Shown here: positions 44,406 to 52,980 of the stretch, piece by piece
Position numbering within the stretch: position 1 is the first letter of the stretch
Layout: the number at the start of each line of letters is the position of its first letter
NCBI RefSeq assembly: GCF_031157255.1
Contig: NZ_JAVIFX010000014.1
Location: forward strand, 1 to 64,000
From: Bradyrhizobium sp. LHD-71
GTDB lineage: Bacteria > Pseudomonadota > Alphaproteobacteria > Rhizobiales > Xanthobacteraceae
Direction of reading: 5' to 3'
DNA: 64,000 bases
The notes under the pieces: model-generated
What the model was told of the DNA's origin: nothing
What the model saw: only the letters and a program-made list of their open reading frames with translations
Databases searched by the model: none
Translations under genes and position numbers: made by a program

Positions 44406-45652
44406 ATACGCTTCGTGCCAAGATGGCGCTGCTGCTTGTGGCCTCGATCGTCTCGGTGGTGGCGCTCATCACGCTCGCGATCATCTACGCGTCCGTGGTG
44501 CCGGGGAGCGTCATGATCGACATGTTCGCCAGACAGTGGATCACGATGGAGCGCCTCGCCAGCCACGGACCGGGCGCCGCCGACTTGTCGCCTCGGCCTG
44601 CACCAGGTGAGGTGGATCAGGAGCAAACCGAGTTGTTTCGTGCCGCAACCGCGAGGCTCGGCACGCCACTTGACCTCGTGATCACGCACAAGGACGAAAC
44701 GGCAAGCCCACGATTTCGAACGCTCTCTGTTCGCGTTGGGACGTCCGGCTGGCTTCTGCACGATATCGTTGTTCCGATCCGGGATTCCCGCCGCTGGATG
44801 TGGTTTGCCTTCATCGCGATCGGTGTCGGCACGGTCGCGGTGTTCTCGGCCTATCGGATGACCAAGCCCTTGGCGATGCTCGAGAGTGCGGTCGAGGCGG
44901 TGACGCCGGACGCCATTCTCCCGGTACTCCCCGAGCGCGGGCCGGCCGAGGTGCGCGCGACCGCCGCGGCATTGAACTCGCTTTCCGCGCGGCTGAAGCG
45001 CGTGATCGAAAGCCGCATGCGGCTTGTTGCTGCCGCAGGGCACGATCTGCGCACGCCGCTGACGCGCATGCGGCTGCGCGCCGAGTTCGTCCGTGATGAT
45101 GAGGAGCGTTCGTTGTGGCTCAAAGACATCGATGAGCTTGGACGTATCGCCGACAGCGCAATTCAACTCGTGCGTGAGGAAAGCGCGAAAGAACTGACTG
45201 AGATCGTTCCAATCCATGAGCTGGTGAGAAGCGTCGCGGCCGAACTTCGTGATCAGAACTTTGAAATCGACGTGGGCGATACCGGCGAAGCTTACGTCAA
45301 GGCCAGCCGTCTGGCGCTAAACCGCGCCTTGCGGAATCTGTTGATCAACGCGGCAACGCATGGTTTGCGCGGCATTGTGAGCGTCACCGGAGGTGCAATG
45401 GCGCAGATCACGATCGCCGATCAGGGACCGGGCATTGCGCCCGATCTCCTGGACCAGGTGTTCGAGCCGTTCTTCCGCGCCGACCGCGCGCGGATTCAGC
45501 AAATTCCCGGCGCCGGCCTCGGTCTCACCATTTCCCTTGAAATTGTTCGCCGGGCAGGCGGCGACATCAGCATCGCCAATCGGCCGGACGGTGGCCTGCT
45601 TCAGATCGTCGAGCTGCCAACGGTGAGCGTATCCGCTGAGGTGATGGCCTAG
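44402..45652 (+). CDS. Sensor histidine kinase
   Basis: A 416-residue membrane kinase, partner of the upstream response regulator. It has two membrane helices (residues about 8-35 and 135-156), a periplasmic sensor of about 100 residues, HAMP, a HisKA motif AAGHDLRTPLTRMRL, the N box LRNLLINAATHG, and the G boxes DQGPGIAPDLLDQVF and GAGLGLTIS. The GTG at 44402 overlaps the regulator stop. The signal is unknown. Confidence 0.93.
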   Translation: MNTLRAKMALLLVASIVSVVALITLAIIYASVVPGSVMIDMFARQWITMERLASHGPGAADLSPRPAPGEVDQEQTELFRAATARLGTPLDLVITHKDETASPRFRTLSVRVGTSGWLLHDIVVPIRDSRRWMWFAFIAIGVGTVAVFSAYRMTKPLAMLESAVEAVTPDAILPVLPERGPAEVRATAAALNSLSARLKRVIESRMRLVAAAGHDLRTPLTRMRLRAEFVRDDEERSLWLKDIDELGRIADSAIQLVREESAKELTEIVPIHELVRSVAAELRDQNFEIDVGDTGEAYVKASRLALNRALRNLLINAATHGLRGIVSVTGGAMAQITIADQGPGIAPDLLDQVFEPFFRADRARIQQIPGAGLGLTISLEIVRRAGGDISIANRPDGGLLQIVELPTVSVSAEVMA

Positions 45653-45827
45653 CGCGGCTGTCCATCGTCCGAAAGCGGACAGGTCTTCGCGCCGCCTGAT
45701 TACGCAATCTTAATGCGGCACCGGGGAACAATCGCCGACGCCGTCTCTTCCTCCCTGAACGTTTCTAACGATCGGGCCCCGCGGATCGGGCCCGCTTGCG
45801 CCCGGACGAACGTGCCGGCGAGGTTTG

Positions 45828-46337
45828 ATGAGAGATTCCCAATCAAGTTCCAGCCAAGGTCTCACCGCCAGTGACATGGTCGCTTTTGTCGCGTTGCTTG
45901 CAACAGCGCTGGCGATGGGCGCAGCGCTGGCGCATGCGCTCGAATTTCCCAACAAGATCGAGCTTTCGCCCGACAACTATTTGATCGTCCAGACCGCCTA
46001 TCGAGGATGGTCGCTGCTCGCCTTTCTGCTCGTCATCGAAGTGGCCGCGATGCTGTGGCTCGCTGTTCGTTATCGCGCCGTGCCGCGTGTATTCTGGCCG
46101 ACGGTTGCTGCGCTGGCCTGCGTGGCCGCGGCGCAGGCAATCTTCTGGATCTGGACCTTTCCTGCCAATCAGGTGACCGACAACTGGACGGTGCTGCCCG
46201 ACAACTTCGAGACGCTGCGCGCGCAGTGGGAATATTCGCACCTGGCCGGAGCGGCTTTTCAGGTGCTTGCGATGGCGGCCATCGCCATTGCCGTGATTGC
46301 GCGCTGCAGCGCGCGCGAGGCAGTCGAGACGCCTTAG
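45828..46337 (+). CDS. Four-helix hypothetical membrane protein
   Basis: A 169-residue protein with four membrane helices (about residues 17-40, 60-80, 90-112 and 145-162). The segment AHALEFPNKIELSPDNYLIVQTAYRGW recalls DUF1772-like proteins, but that link is weak. The start at ATG 45828 follows GGCGAGG; a TTG one codon upstream is also possible. It sits alone between the two-component system and the MFS gene. Function unknown. Confidence 0.7.
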   Translation: MRDSQSSSSQGLTASDMVAFVALLATALAMGAALAHALEFPNKIELSPDNYLIVQTAYRGWSLLAFLLVIEVAAMLWLAVRYRAVPRVFWPTVAALACVAAAQAIFWIWTFPANQVTDNWTVLPDNFETLRAQWEYSHLAGAAFQVLAMAAIAIAVIARCSAREAVETP

Positions 46338-46353
46338 ATTCGTTTGTTTGGTC

Positions 46354-46396
46354 GCATTTTCTGCGGAAAACCGGTGTCCACTTTTCCGGAAAATGC
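46354..46396. repeat. Dispersed GCATTTTCTGCGG-type inverted repeat
   Basis: GCATTTT at 46354-46360 and AAAATGC at 46390-46396 form the outer arms, with a GCGGAAAACCGG-like core between them. This resembles a short extragenic repeat I recognise as common in Bradyrhizobium-type genomes. It lies just past the membrane-protein gene. Confidence 0.55.
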
Positions 46397-46505
46397 TCCA
46401 GCATTCACCTCGCGCAGAAGATGCGAGACAATATTGCCCTCGAGCGCCGATGCCGGTAACAACGACTCGGACAAAATGACGTGCCACTGAAAGCACGCTT
46501 GGAAA

Positions 46506-47744
46506 GTGACCGGGAAACAAACAGGGCAGGGCGAGAGTAGCCGAAATTCTCGGTTGCCACGGCAGGCAGACTTCTGGCGACTTTGGCTCGTCGGACTGAT
46601 GATGTTCACCGTGCGCTGGATCGAGCTGCTGGTCGTCGCGGTTTTCACTTACCAGGTCACCGGCTCTGCCTTCATCGTCACGATGATGACGCTGCTGCGC
46701 CTTCTGCCGATGGCCTTGTTCGGCGCATTCATGGGCGCATGGGCCGACCGCCTCGATCGCAGGCTGGGTATTCTGGCCGTGCTCGTGGCCCTATTGCTAT
46801 CGTCCGCAGCCATTGCAGGTCTTGCCTGGGCCGGTCGGCTCGAGGTGTGGCATCTCGCCGTATCCTGCTTCATCAATGGCACCGCGTGGGCGACGGACAA
46901 TGCGCTGCGGCGCATCATGATCGGCGAGGTGGTCGGCGCCGACAAGATGGCGACCGCGATGGCGTTCGACATCGGCGCAAACAATGCGAGCCGCATGGTC
47001 GGTCCTGCCGTGGGCGGCGTACTGATCGCGACCGCCGGTATCGAGCAGGCCTACATCGTCAGCGTCGGGCTTTACCTTGTCGGCATCGGCGCCGCGTTCG
47101 GCCTCAAATACCGCGAGCCCTTCACGCATCTCGCCGGCGCGGGCTCGACGCTGAGCCGCATCGTCGAAGGATTGCGCGAGGCGCGGCGCAGGCCCCACCT
47201 GCTTGGCATTTACCTCGTGACCGCGATCTACAATATCTTCGGCTGGCCGATCTACAGCCTCGTGCCGGTGATCGGAAAGGACAATCTCGACCTTGGGCCT
47301 GGAGGCGTTGGGCTTTTGTCCAGCATGGACGGCGTGGGCGCGATGCTGGGCGCCGCGTCGGTCGCCATGCTGGCGAGGCCCGCGCATTTTCACGCGCTCT
47401 ATGTCGGCGCCGTCGCGGTTTTCCAGCTGATGATGGTCGGCTTCGCGCTGATGTCCGAGCCGTTCATGGCCGGAACGTTCCTGGTGATGGCGGGCATCAG
47501 CGGCGCCTGTTTTGCCGTCATGCAGACGACCCTCATCTATCGCGCGGTGACGCCGGAGTTGCGCTCGCGCATGCTGGGCCTGCTGTCGGTCAGCATCGGC
47601 ATCGGGCCGATCGGGTTTCTGCAGATCGGCCTGTTCGCAGAGGCACTCGGCGCCGGAGCCGCGGTGATTATCAGCTCGCTCGGAGGTCTGCTCGCGCTCG
47701 CCCTGACATTTCCGCTATGGCGCCCGCGCGGCGACGCCGATTAG
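46506..47744 (+). CDS. MFS transporter (EntS-like)
   Basis: A 412-residue major facilitator with about 11-12 membrane helices. The first loop has GAWADRLDRRLG, the typical MFS loop 2-3 motif, and the fold resembles the enterobactin exporter/MFS_3 group. The GTG at 46506 is the chosen start. It is convergent with the DUF2853 gene. The substrate is unknown; small-molecule or siderophore export is a family-level guess. Confidence 0.85.
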   Translation: MTGKQTGQGESSRNSRLPRQADFWRLWLVGLMMFTVRWIELLVVAVFTYQVTGSAFIVTMMTLLRLLPMALFGAFMGAWADRLDRRLGILAVLVALLLSSAAIAGLAWAGRLEVWHLAVSCFINGTAWATDNALRRIMIGEVVGADKMATAMAFDIGANNASRMVGPAVGGVLIATAGIEQAYIVSVGLYLVGIGAAFGLKYREPFTHLAGAGSTLSRIVEGLREARRRPHLLGIYLVTAIYNIFGWPIYSLVPVIGKDNLDLGPGGVGLLSSMDGVGAMLGAASVAMLARPAHFHALYVGAVAVFQLMMVGFALMSEPFMAGTFLVMAGISGACFAVMQTTLIYRAVTPELRSRMLGLLSVSIGIGPIGFLQIGLFAEALGAGAAVIISSLGGLLALALTFPLWRPRGDAD

Positions 47745-47775
47745 CTGGGTGTCGGGCCAATGACTGGAAAAAAAT

Positions 47776-47798
47776 GCCCGCGCCGATACTGCGCGGGC
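47776..47798 (-). terminator. Intrinsic terminator of the DUF2853 gene
   Basis: On the minus strand a 7-bp GC stem (GCCCGCG / CGCGGGC) is followed directly by ATTTTTTT at about 47775-47768. It lies about 20 bases past the DUF2853 stop. An alternative hairpin at 47788-47805 overlaps it. Confidence 0.75.
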
Positions 47799-47815
47799 GC
47801 GCAGTGTGTTTGCGC

Positions 47816-48142
47816 TCAGGAAAAGAGCGAAAGCTTGCCGTGTCGCTCGGCGAGCAGATAGTAGAATGCGACGCGGGACTTGTCGCGATCTCCGTGCATC
47901 TTCTGGCAGACCTCGACAACGGATTTGTCGAGCTCGGCGTCGGAAGCCGTCAGCCCAAGCTTTTGCTTGAGGAAGCTTTCGCGAACACGATCGTGTTCGG
48001 CCTTGTCCTCGCAGGCGACGAACGAACTGTCGCGGCTATGCAGCGCGGCACCAAGGTACTTTACGATGCCGTTGACCGCCGATTCATTGGCCGCCGCAAC
48101 GTATTTCTTCACGTCGTGCGACCAATCGTGAACTGTCGTCAT
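47816..48142 (-). CDS. DUF2853-like small protein
   Basis: A 108-residue acidic/basic soluble protein (HDWSHDVKKYVAAANESAVNG, then VVEVCQKMHGDRDKSRVAFYYLLAE). It matches the DUF2853 family as I recall it, function unknown. A clear intrinsic terminator follows it on the same strand. Its neighbourhood includes CBS, DUF2267 and DUF3175 proteins of the stress-associated type. No EcfG box is seen upstream (a GGAAC at about 48193 has wrong spacing and strand). Confidence 0.82.
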   Translation of the reverse strand: MTTVHDWSHDVKKYVAAANESAVNGIVKYLGAALHSRDSSFVACEDKAEHDRVRESFLKQKLGLTASDAELDKSVVEVCQKMHGDRDKSRVAFYYLLAERHGKLSLFS

Positions 48143-48326
48143 GCCTCAACTCCCCTCTCATGTTGGAAGCGGGCAGGATAGGCGGTCGTCCGGAACAGAT
48201 CGTGATCGCAGGATCGCGCGTTTGAGCTAAATTGAATGCAGGCCACGCGCTTTCGATCCAGCTACGCCAGCTGCTTCTGCAGGCGGCTCGGCAGCTCGCG
48301 CACGCGGATACGGATAGACGCAGTGC

Positions 48327-48761
48327 CTATGCGCCGCCTGGATTGTGCTGAGCGCTCGGCCGCGCAATCCCGCGCAACGCGGTCGCGGCACCTGAGCCGT
48401 CGGTCAGAGCGATGTCGCCGAGCGAGATGATCCCGACCAGCTCCTTGTCGCGGTTGAGCACGGGCAGCCGCCTGACCTGGATGTCACCCATGTTGTCGGT
48501 GACGTCCTCGATCTCCTGGTCGTCGAAGCAATACATCACTTCCGACGACATGACGTCGCGCACCTTGGTGTCCGGCCCCTTGCCGCCTGCGACCGCGCGG
48601 ACCGCGATATCACGGTCGCTGAGCATGCCCACCAGCCGGCCTTCGTCACCTACCGGCAGAATTCCCGTATCCATGACCGCCATCATTCTGGCGGCCTGTT
48701 GCAGGTTCTCCTCCGCATTGATGATCGCGACGTCGCGTGTCATTGCTTCACGAACTCGCAT
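48327..48761 (-). CDS. CBS-domain protein
   Basis: A 144-residue protein made of two CBS repeats (about residues 1-60 and 70-130), a module that binds adenosine nucleotides. It begins MRVREAMTRDVAIINAEENL and includes GMLSDRDIAVRAVA and VGIISLGDIAL. AAAGGA precedes the ATG. It follows the DUF2267 gene by 12 bases, so it shares the EcfG promoter at 49288-49312. It may act as an energy sensor under stress, which is inference. Confidence 0.9.
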   Translation of the reverse strand: MRVREAMTRDVAIINAEENLQQAARMMAVMDTGILPVGDEGRLVGMLSDRDIAVRAVAGGKGPDTKVRDVMSSEVMYCFDDQEIEDVTDNMGDIQVRRLPVLNRDKELVGIISLGDIALTDGSGAATALRGIARPSAQHNPGGA

Positions 48762-48773
48762 GGCATGTTCCTT

Positions 48774-49253
48774 TCAGCTTGGCTGTTTTTCCCGCGCAGC
48801 TTTCCGCTCCGGAGCAGTCTTGCTTTGCTCAGTCGTGAGCCAGGATTGCCGAAGATCTTCGGGAAGAGCATCCTGAACCTTCGCGACCTGGCCGGCAGAG
48901 ACGTGCCGCGAGAGCACGCCGAACACACTGCGTATGCCTTGCTCGGCATTCACCGGCCGGATATCCGAAAGCCATCGCTGAACTTCAGCGACGAATGCAT
49001 CGCGATCCCAATCGGTCGGCTGCTTGGAGGGTTGGAACTGATCGTAATAGACGCCGCGGACCAGCAGCGGCAGCTCCGCACCGAGATGTACTGCAAGAGT
49101 AACTGGCAGCCGATCGCGCAGCTTGTGGAGCACGACCGAAAGCACCTTCCAGGCGACCTGCCGATCAGGCCCGACCTCGGCCTGGATTTCGTTCAGCCAG
49201 ATGTTCGTGGTTTGCAGCGTCTTGTCGAACACGTCGAGTCCGGATGCGCTCAT
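48774..49253 (-). CDS. DUF2267 protein
   Basis: A 159-residue protein of the DUF2267 type: FDKTLQTTNIWLNEI, RQVAWKVLSVVLHKLRDRLPV, then LLVRGVYYDQFQPSKQP. Family function is unknown, and I recall it often near stress or hypoxia genes. The ATG at 49253 has an excellent GGAGGACAAG leader. An exact EcfG promoter (49288-49312) is 35 bases upstream. It is the first gene of the DUF2267-CBS operon. Confidence 0.88.
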   Translation of the reverse strand: MSASGLDVFDKTLQTTNIWLNEIQAEVGPDRQVAWKVLSVVLHKLRDRLPVTLAVHLGAELPLLVRGVYYDQFQPSKQPTDWDRDAFVAEVQRWLSDIRPVNAEQGIRSVFGVLSRHVSAGQVAKVQDALPEDLRQSWLTTEQSKTAPERKAAREKQPS

Positions 49254-49721
49254 CTTGTCCTCCGGGGTTCGTACGGGTTCAACGGCGAACGCTAGCCGTT
49301 GCTTATCGTTCCTCAGCCGACTGTCGCGACATCCTTTCAAGATTTCCCGCGCCGCTTGAGGAACGCTGCGGCGTTGCCGCCTCGCAAGGATCTGATCGCG
49401 GTCGTCAAACGCCATCTACGGCGACTGCACCGTGAGCAGCTTCGGAAAAATTCAGTGCGGCGTTCGCCGCCGCAAGCCTGCCGCCCGACAGTCTGGACGC
49501 GATGGGGCGGCGGAGAGGTCTGCGGCCGGACACCGGTGTTCTTCGGCCCGAACAGGACGCTCTCCGGGAGGTTCCCCGGCCGGCGGGAGGCGTCGCGGGG
49601 GCACGACAATTTGACCCAGCCGGATGCAAAATTCTGCAGAAAATCGAGGAACCGCCCGCCACAAGGCCTGATTGATATACCGCGGACGTGGAATGGTCCG
49701 TGCAAGCACGGGAGATAACCT
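49254..49721. other. 468-bp divergent intergenic region
   Basis: This lies between the DUF2267 gene (minus) and the hypothetical gene at 49722 (plus). It contains the EcfG promoter at 49288-49312. Arginine-rich frames here on both strands look like GC-skew artefacts. A GGAAC at 49648-49652 is followed at 17 bases by GATT rather than CGTT, so it is at most a weak EcfG-like site for 49722. Nothing else stands out. Confidence 0.65.
49288..49312 (-). promoter_or_regulatory. EcfG-type general stress promoter upstream of DUF2267-CBS
   Basis: On the minus strand this is GGAAC-N16-CGTT, the exact EcfG/RpoE2 consensus. It lies 35 bases from the ATG at 49253, so a transcript would have a leader of about 27 bases with a strong ribosome-binding site. 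Confidence 0.75.
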
Positions 49722-50141
49722 ATGTGCGACTACAGCCTTGAGAACGTTGCATCAAGAGCAGCAATCGCCGGCGAGAAGCTCATATCGACTCGATTCCCGA
49801 ATGCGATGACGAAGGGATTCGCCGGCGTCGGTGAGCCGGGCATTGCCGTTTGCCTCCGCCCGGGCACCGAACTCGCTTTCGACGATACTGTCGAATTCGA
49901 GAAAAGCTGTGTCGAAACGATGCGCACAAACCAGAAGGTCGCGACCTTCCGGCAGATCGACCTCGACAACCGCTTTGCGCATCATGATGCGCTCGAGTTT
50001 TCCGACGGACAGATTGTCAGGCTGTCGAGTCTGATTCCGGGGCAGACCGCAGTGATTGTGCAAATGCCGTACGACGCGACCGAAGAGCCGGCCGCTCATG
50101 AGCATGAGCACACCGAGCTCGACAAGGTCACGCCGCTATAG
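49722..50141 (+). CDS. Conserved hypothetical protein
   Basis: A 139-residue protein beginning MCDYSLENVASRAAIAGEKL. I recognise it as a conserved type in Bradyrhizobium-like genomes (MCDYSL start, GVGEPGIAVCLRPGTELAF), with no known function. The C-terminal region ends in a His/Glu-rich segment (AAHEHEHTELDK) that could bind metal, though this is not shown. A GGAGATAACC-type leader is present. Confidence 0.78.
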   Translation: MCDYSLENVASRAAIAGEKLISTRFPNAMTKGFAGVGEPGIAVCLRPGTELAFDDTVEFEKSCVETMRTNQKVATFRQIDLDNRFAHHDALEFSDGQIVRLSSLIPGQTAVIVQMPYDATEEPAAHEHEHTELDKVTPL

Positions 50142-50167
50142 CGGCGCGATGAGGTGACGGGATAACG

Positions 50168-50197
50168 CGAAGGTAGCTCCATCCGAGACTACCTTCG
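50168..50197 (+). terminator. Stem-loop downstream of the 49722 gene
   Basis: A perfect 9-bp stem CGAAGGTAG / CTACCTTCG with a 12-base loop, 27 bases past the stop at 50141. It lacks a T-run, so it is only a possible terminator. Confidence 0.4.
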
Positions 50198-50303
50198 TCC
50201 GTCGAGACGACGCGTGAATAGATTAATCCGCGAGCGCCGCGGGTCGGCGTCAATCGCGGACAGAAAGCTAGTGCGCCCGGGTGAGCATTGGAGCAGGCCG
50301 AAG

Positions 50304-50624
50304 ATGCCAGCCAAGCAACCAAGAAAGACGACGAAGAAAGCGGGTCGAAAAGCGCCCAAGCGCTGGTCGAAGAAAGTGACCGAGACCAGCGACGCCATGA
50401 CGTTGGACGAAGGCGTCTTCAAGAAAAGCCCCCATGCCATTGCACTGTCGCTGAAGCGATCGGCGGAGCGCAGCCGCCGCCGTAAATCGACACCATTCCG
50501 CTCCGCCATGTCCATGCTGACGTTCTATGTCAACCGCGGAGGCAAGAATCTTTCCGCCGCGCAGAAGCGGAAGCTCAACGAAGCGAAGGACGAACTGCGC
50601 GAACTGTACGGCAAGGCGGGCTGA
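50304..50624 (+). CDS. DUF3175-like small basic protein
   Basis: A 106-residue protein with a Lys/Arg-rich N-terminus (MPAKQPRKTTKKAGRK) and the conserved KRWSKKVTETSDAMTLDEGVF and FYVNRGGKNLSAAQKRKL. This matches the DUF3175 family as I recall it. The start at ATG 50304 has a purine-rich leader (GAGCAGGCCGAAG). Its basic composition suggests nucleic-acid contact, but no function is known. It is the first of three closely spaced plus-strand genes. Confidence 0.85.
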   Translation: MPAKQPRKTTKKAGRKAPKRWSKKVTETSDAMTLDEGVFKKSPHAIALSLKRSAERSRRRKSTPFRSAMSMLTFYVNRGGKNLSAAQKRKLNEAKDELRELYGKAG

Positions 50625-50700
50625 GCGTCGCGGAACCGTCCGCGGCGCGCCCGCATATCTCTCACGTACTTGCATTTGCTGTCAGGCGCGGAGCGTGGCG

Positions 50701-51087
50701 ATGCCGGAACTTTCGATCTCGAAGGACAAAATCGACTTTCTCGTCACCAAGGCGCGCGAGTTCGCCGGCAAGGACATCGCCGTGGATCCGGACGATGCCT
50801 CTAACCCGACCGACGACCGTGTCGTCGACGTGCTGGAGGACCGTGGTTCTCATGACGCAGTGGTGCGCGAGTTCGTCGGCCTGGTCAACGCACTGAGCAC
50901 CGACGAGCAGGTCGATCTCGTCGCCTTGATGCGGCTCGGTCGCGGCGACGGCGGCGTCGAGCAGTGGCAGGAGCTGCGTCGCGAAGCCGCGCGTGGCCAT
51001 AACGCCCACACCGCACGGTATCTGCTCGGCGAGCCACTATGCGGCGACCTGATCGAGGAAGGCCTCAACCAACTTGAAGCGGCCTGA
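50701..51087 (+). CDS. DUF3775-like protein
   Basis: A 128-residue acidic protein with MPELSISKDKIDFLVTKAREF, FVGLVNALSTDEQVDLVALMRLGRG and ARYLLGEPLCGDLIEEGL. It matches my recollection of DUF3775, function unknown. The ATG at 50701 is preferred over a longer upstream frame overlapping the previous gene. It is followed after two bases by the HD-domain gene. Confidence 0.85.
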   Translation: MPELSISKDKIDFLVTKAREFAGKDIAVDPDDASNPTDDRVVDVLEDRGSHDAVVREFVGLVNALSTDEQVDLVALMRLGRGDGGVEQWQELRREAARGHNAHTARYLLGEPLCGDLIEEGLNQLEAA

Positions 51088-51089
51088 CC

Positions 51090-51602
51090 ATGGGCACAGC
51101 CGATGGCTCCACCCTGGTGTTGCGTGCCGCCCGCTTTGCCTGCGAACGTCACGCCGGCCAGAGCAAGCCGCGCCAGAAGCGTCCGGTCGCCGATCATTGC
51201 CTGGAGGTTGCGCTGCTCGTGAGCGAAGCCGGACAGCCGCCCGTGGTGGCGGCGGCGGCGCTGTTGCATGACACGCTTGAAAAGACGGCAACGACGGCGG
51301 ATGAGCTCGAGGCGGTGTTCGGTCCGCGCATCCGCGCGCTGGTCGAGGCCGTCACCGACCTGCCCGGCGAGTCCGACGAGACAACGCGAGCCCGCCTGCA
51401 GCGCGCGCCTGCCGAGGCGCAGTTGATCAAATGCGCCGACATCGTCAGCAATCTGGAGGCCCTGGCGCGCGCCGGCGAACTGACCGGCAAGGATCTCAGT
51501 GACAAGGCGGCAACGCTGCAGGTGCTGCAGCACGCCGAGCCGTCGCTTGCCGAACGCGCAGCGCGCATCATCGCGCGCGGGACGCCGGGCGGCGCCGGTT
51601 GA
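51090..51602 (+). CDS. MESH1-like HD-domain hydrolase
   Basis: A 170-residue small HD protein resembling the hydrolase half of RelA/SpoT (MESH1 type). Metal-site residues are His36 in VADHCLEV, His60-Asp61 in ALLHDTLEKT, and Asp in IKCADIVSNL. No synthetase, TGS or ACT domain is present. It could hydrolyse (p)ppGpp or another nucleotide. It starts two bases after the DUF3775 stop. Confidence 0.85.
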   Translation: MGTADGSTLVLRAARFACERHAGQSKPRQKRPVADHCLEVALLVSEAGQPPVVAAAALLHDTLEKTATTADELEAVFGPRIRALVEAVTDLPGESDETTRARLQRAPAEAQLIKCADIVSNLEALARAGELTGKDLSDKAATLQVLQHAEPSLAERAARIIARGTPGGAG

Positions 51603-51609
51603 GGCGCGT

Positions 51610-52980
51610 CTAGCGAATGAGGTTCGAGCCGATCGACAGCTGCGGGTGCTTCGCGGCGACATCAGGTGTCAGCTCGCCCGTCACCCGCGTGTAATGATCG
51701 AAGCCGATCACGCCGCCGGTCTTGACGTTATCGATGATGTTGCTGTGCACCAGCGCCGGCCCGGCGCCGGGCGCGACCGATAAAGCGATGCCGACGTCGG
51801 CCGTGCGGATAACATTGCCGGTGATCGCGACGTCGCGCAGATAGCGACCCCAGCCGGCATAGATGCCGAAGCTTTCGGCGTTCTCGATCACATTGCCGGT
51901 GACCGAGACATCCGCCTCGACGGAGATGGCGATGCCTGAGCGGTCGTCCGGCGCCGGGTTCTTGCGCCGGTTGAAGACGTTGCGCAGGATATTGCCCTGC
52001 ACGACGGCGATGCGGCCGCCTTCGTTGAAATTGGCGGCGACCGCGCCGATCGCGCACATATCAACCACGTTGTTGGCGATGATCGCGCCCTCGAAGCCGA
52101 ACTCCGAATAAAGCGCAACCTCGCGCACGTCGGTAACGCTGTTGCCGACGATCTGGATATTGGAGGCGGAATTGCCGCGGATGGCCGAGAAGTCGCAGTT
52201 GCGGATGCGATTGCCGCGCACGATCACGTTCGCCGCCCGATACGCGTTGATGGCGTTGCCATACTGACCGGAGCCGCCGGGCCCCGCGACGATGTCCTCG
52301 AGGCGGTTGTCGATGACAAGCGTGCCATCGTCGCCCATCTGGTGGCGGATGATCTCGATGCCGTTGCTGCGCGTGCCGAGGATGGTGTTTTGCGCAACCA
52401 GCAGACCCTGCGCGTCGAACGAGGTGAAGGCGGTGGTCGCGGTGTTGCGGAAGATGTTGTTGCGCACCTCACCGGAAACCTGATCGAACCAGATCGCATT
52501 GGCGCCGCTGTCGATGAATTCGCAGTCGACGACGCGCACCTCACGACCGTTCTCGCAGTGGAACAGGCCGCGACGGCTCGGCAGACCGATCAGGCTGCCG
52601 TCCAGCGTCAAGGCCGTGAGCGAAACGTTCGATGCGCCTTCGCTTGTGAGCAGCGACGGCCCGCCGCCGGCAAACTCCAGCCGTGTGGCACCGCGCACGC
52701 CGACGAGATGTGCATTCGCCGGCAAGCGCAGGGCCCGTGTGCGGTAGACGCCGGGCGGCAGCGCGAGCGGTGTGCCCGTTCTTGCCGTATCGTCGACTGC
52801 GCGTTGCAGAGCGCGCGTCTGATCGTCAGGGCTGCCGGGCCGGACACCAAGCTGGGTCGCATCGCGTCCAAGTGCCGACATCAGCGGCGCGGCGCTGGCC
52901 GGCGTTGCAACAGCGCCGGCAGCACCCGCGGCGAGCGCAGTGGCTGACGTGTTCAAGAGGTGACGGCGGCTCACATCCAT
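51610..52980 (-). CDS. TAT-exported right-handed beta-helix protein (TIGR03808 type)
   Basis: A 456-residue protein with a twin-arginine leader (SRRHLLNTSATALAAG) ending near ATPASA. The mature protein is a series of parallel beta-helix turns with N-x-I/V patterns (VRGNRIRNCD, IVGNSVTDV, ITGNVIRTAD). It matches the TIGR03808 family as I recall it. It is probably periplasmic or surface-exposed and carbohydrate-related. It is convergent with the HD gene and divergent from the GT2 gene. Confidence 0.88.
   Translation of the reverse strand: MDVSRRHLLNTSATALAAGAAGAVATPASAAPLMSALGRDATQLGVRPGSPDDQTRALQRAVDDTARTGTPLALPPGVYRTRALRLPANAHLVGVRGATRLEFAGGGPSLLTSEGASNVSLTALTLDGSLIGLPSRRGLFHCENGREVRVVDCEFIDSGANAIWFDQVSGEVRNNIFRNTATTAFTSFDAQGLLVAQNTILGTRSNGIEIIRHQMGDDGTLVIDNRLEDIVAGPGGSGQYGNAINAYRAANVIVRGNRIRNCDFSAIRGNSASNIQIVGNSVTDVREVALYSEFGFEGAIIANNVVDMCAIGAVAANFNEGGRIAVVQGNILRNVFNRRKNPAPDDRSGIAISVEADVSVTGNVIENAESFGIYAGWGRYLRDVAITGNVIRTADVGIALSVAPGAGPALVHSNIIDNVKTGGVIGFDHYTRVTGELTPDVAAKHPQLSIGSNLIR

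Noticed and set aside
46583-48181. 532-residue plus-strand frame
   Set aside because: It is out of frame with the MFS transporter and then antisense to DUF2853. It is Arg/His-rich without domains.
48192-48222. GGAAC ... CGTT near the DUF2853 gene
   Set aside because: The spacing is about 22 bases and the orientation points away from DUF2853.
49648-49673. Possible EcfG promoter before the hypothetical gene at 49722
   Set aside because: GGAAC is followed at 17 bases by GATT, so only half of the -10 element matches.
49299-49718. Short open frames in the 49.3-49.7 kb gap
   Set aside because: They are arginine/proline-rich on both strands, lack ribosome-binding sites and overlap the EcfG promoter.
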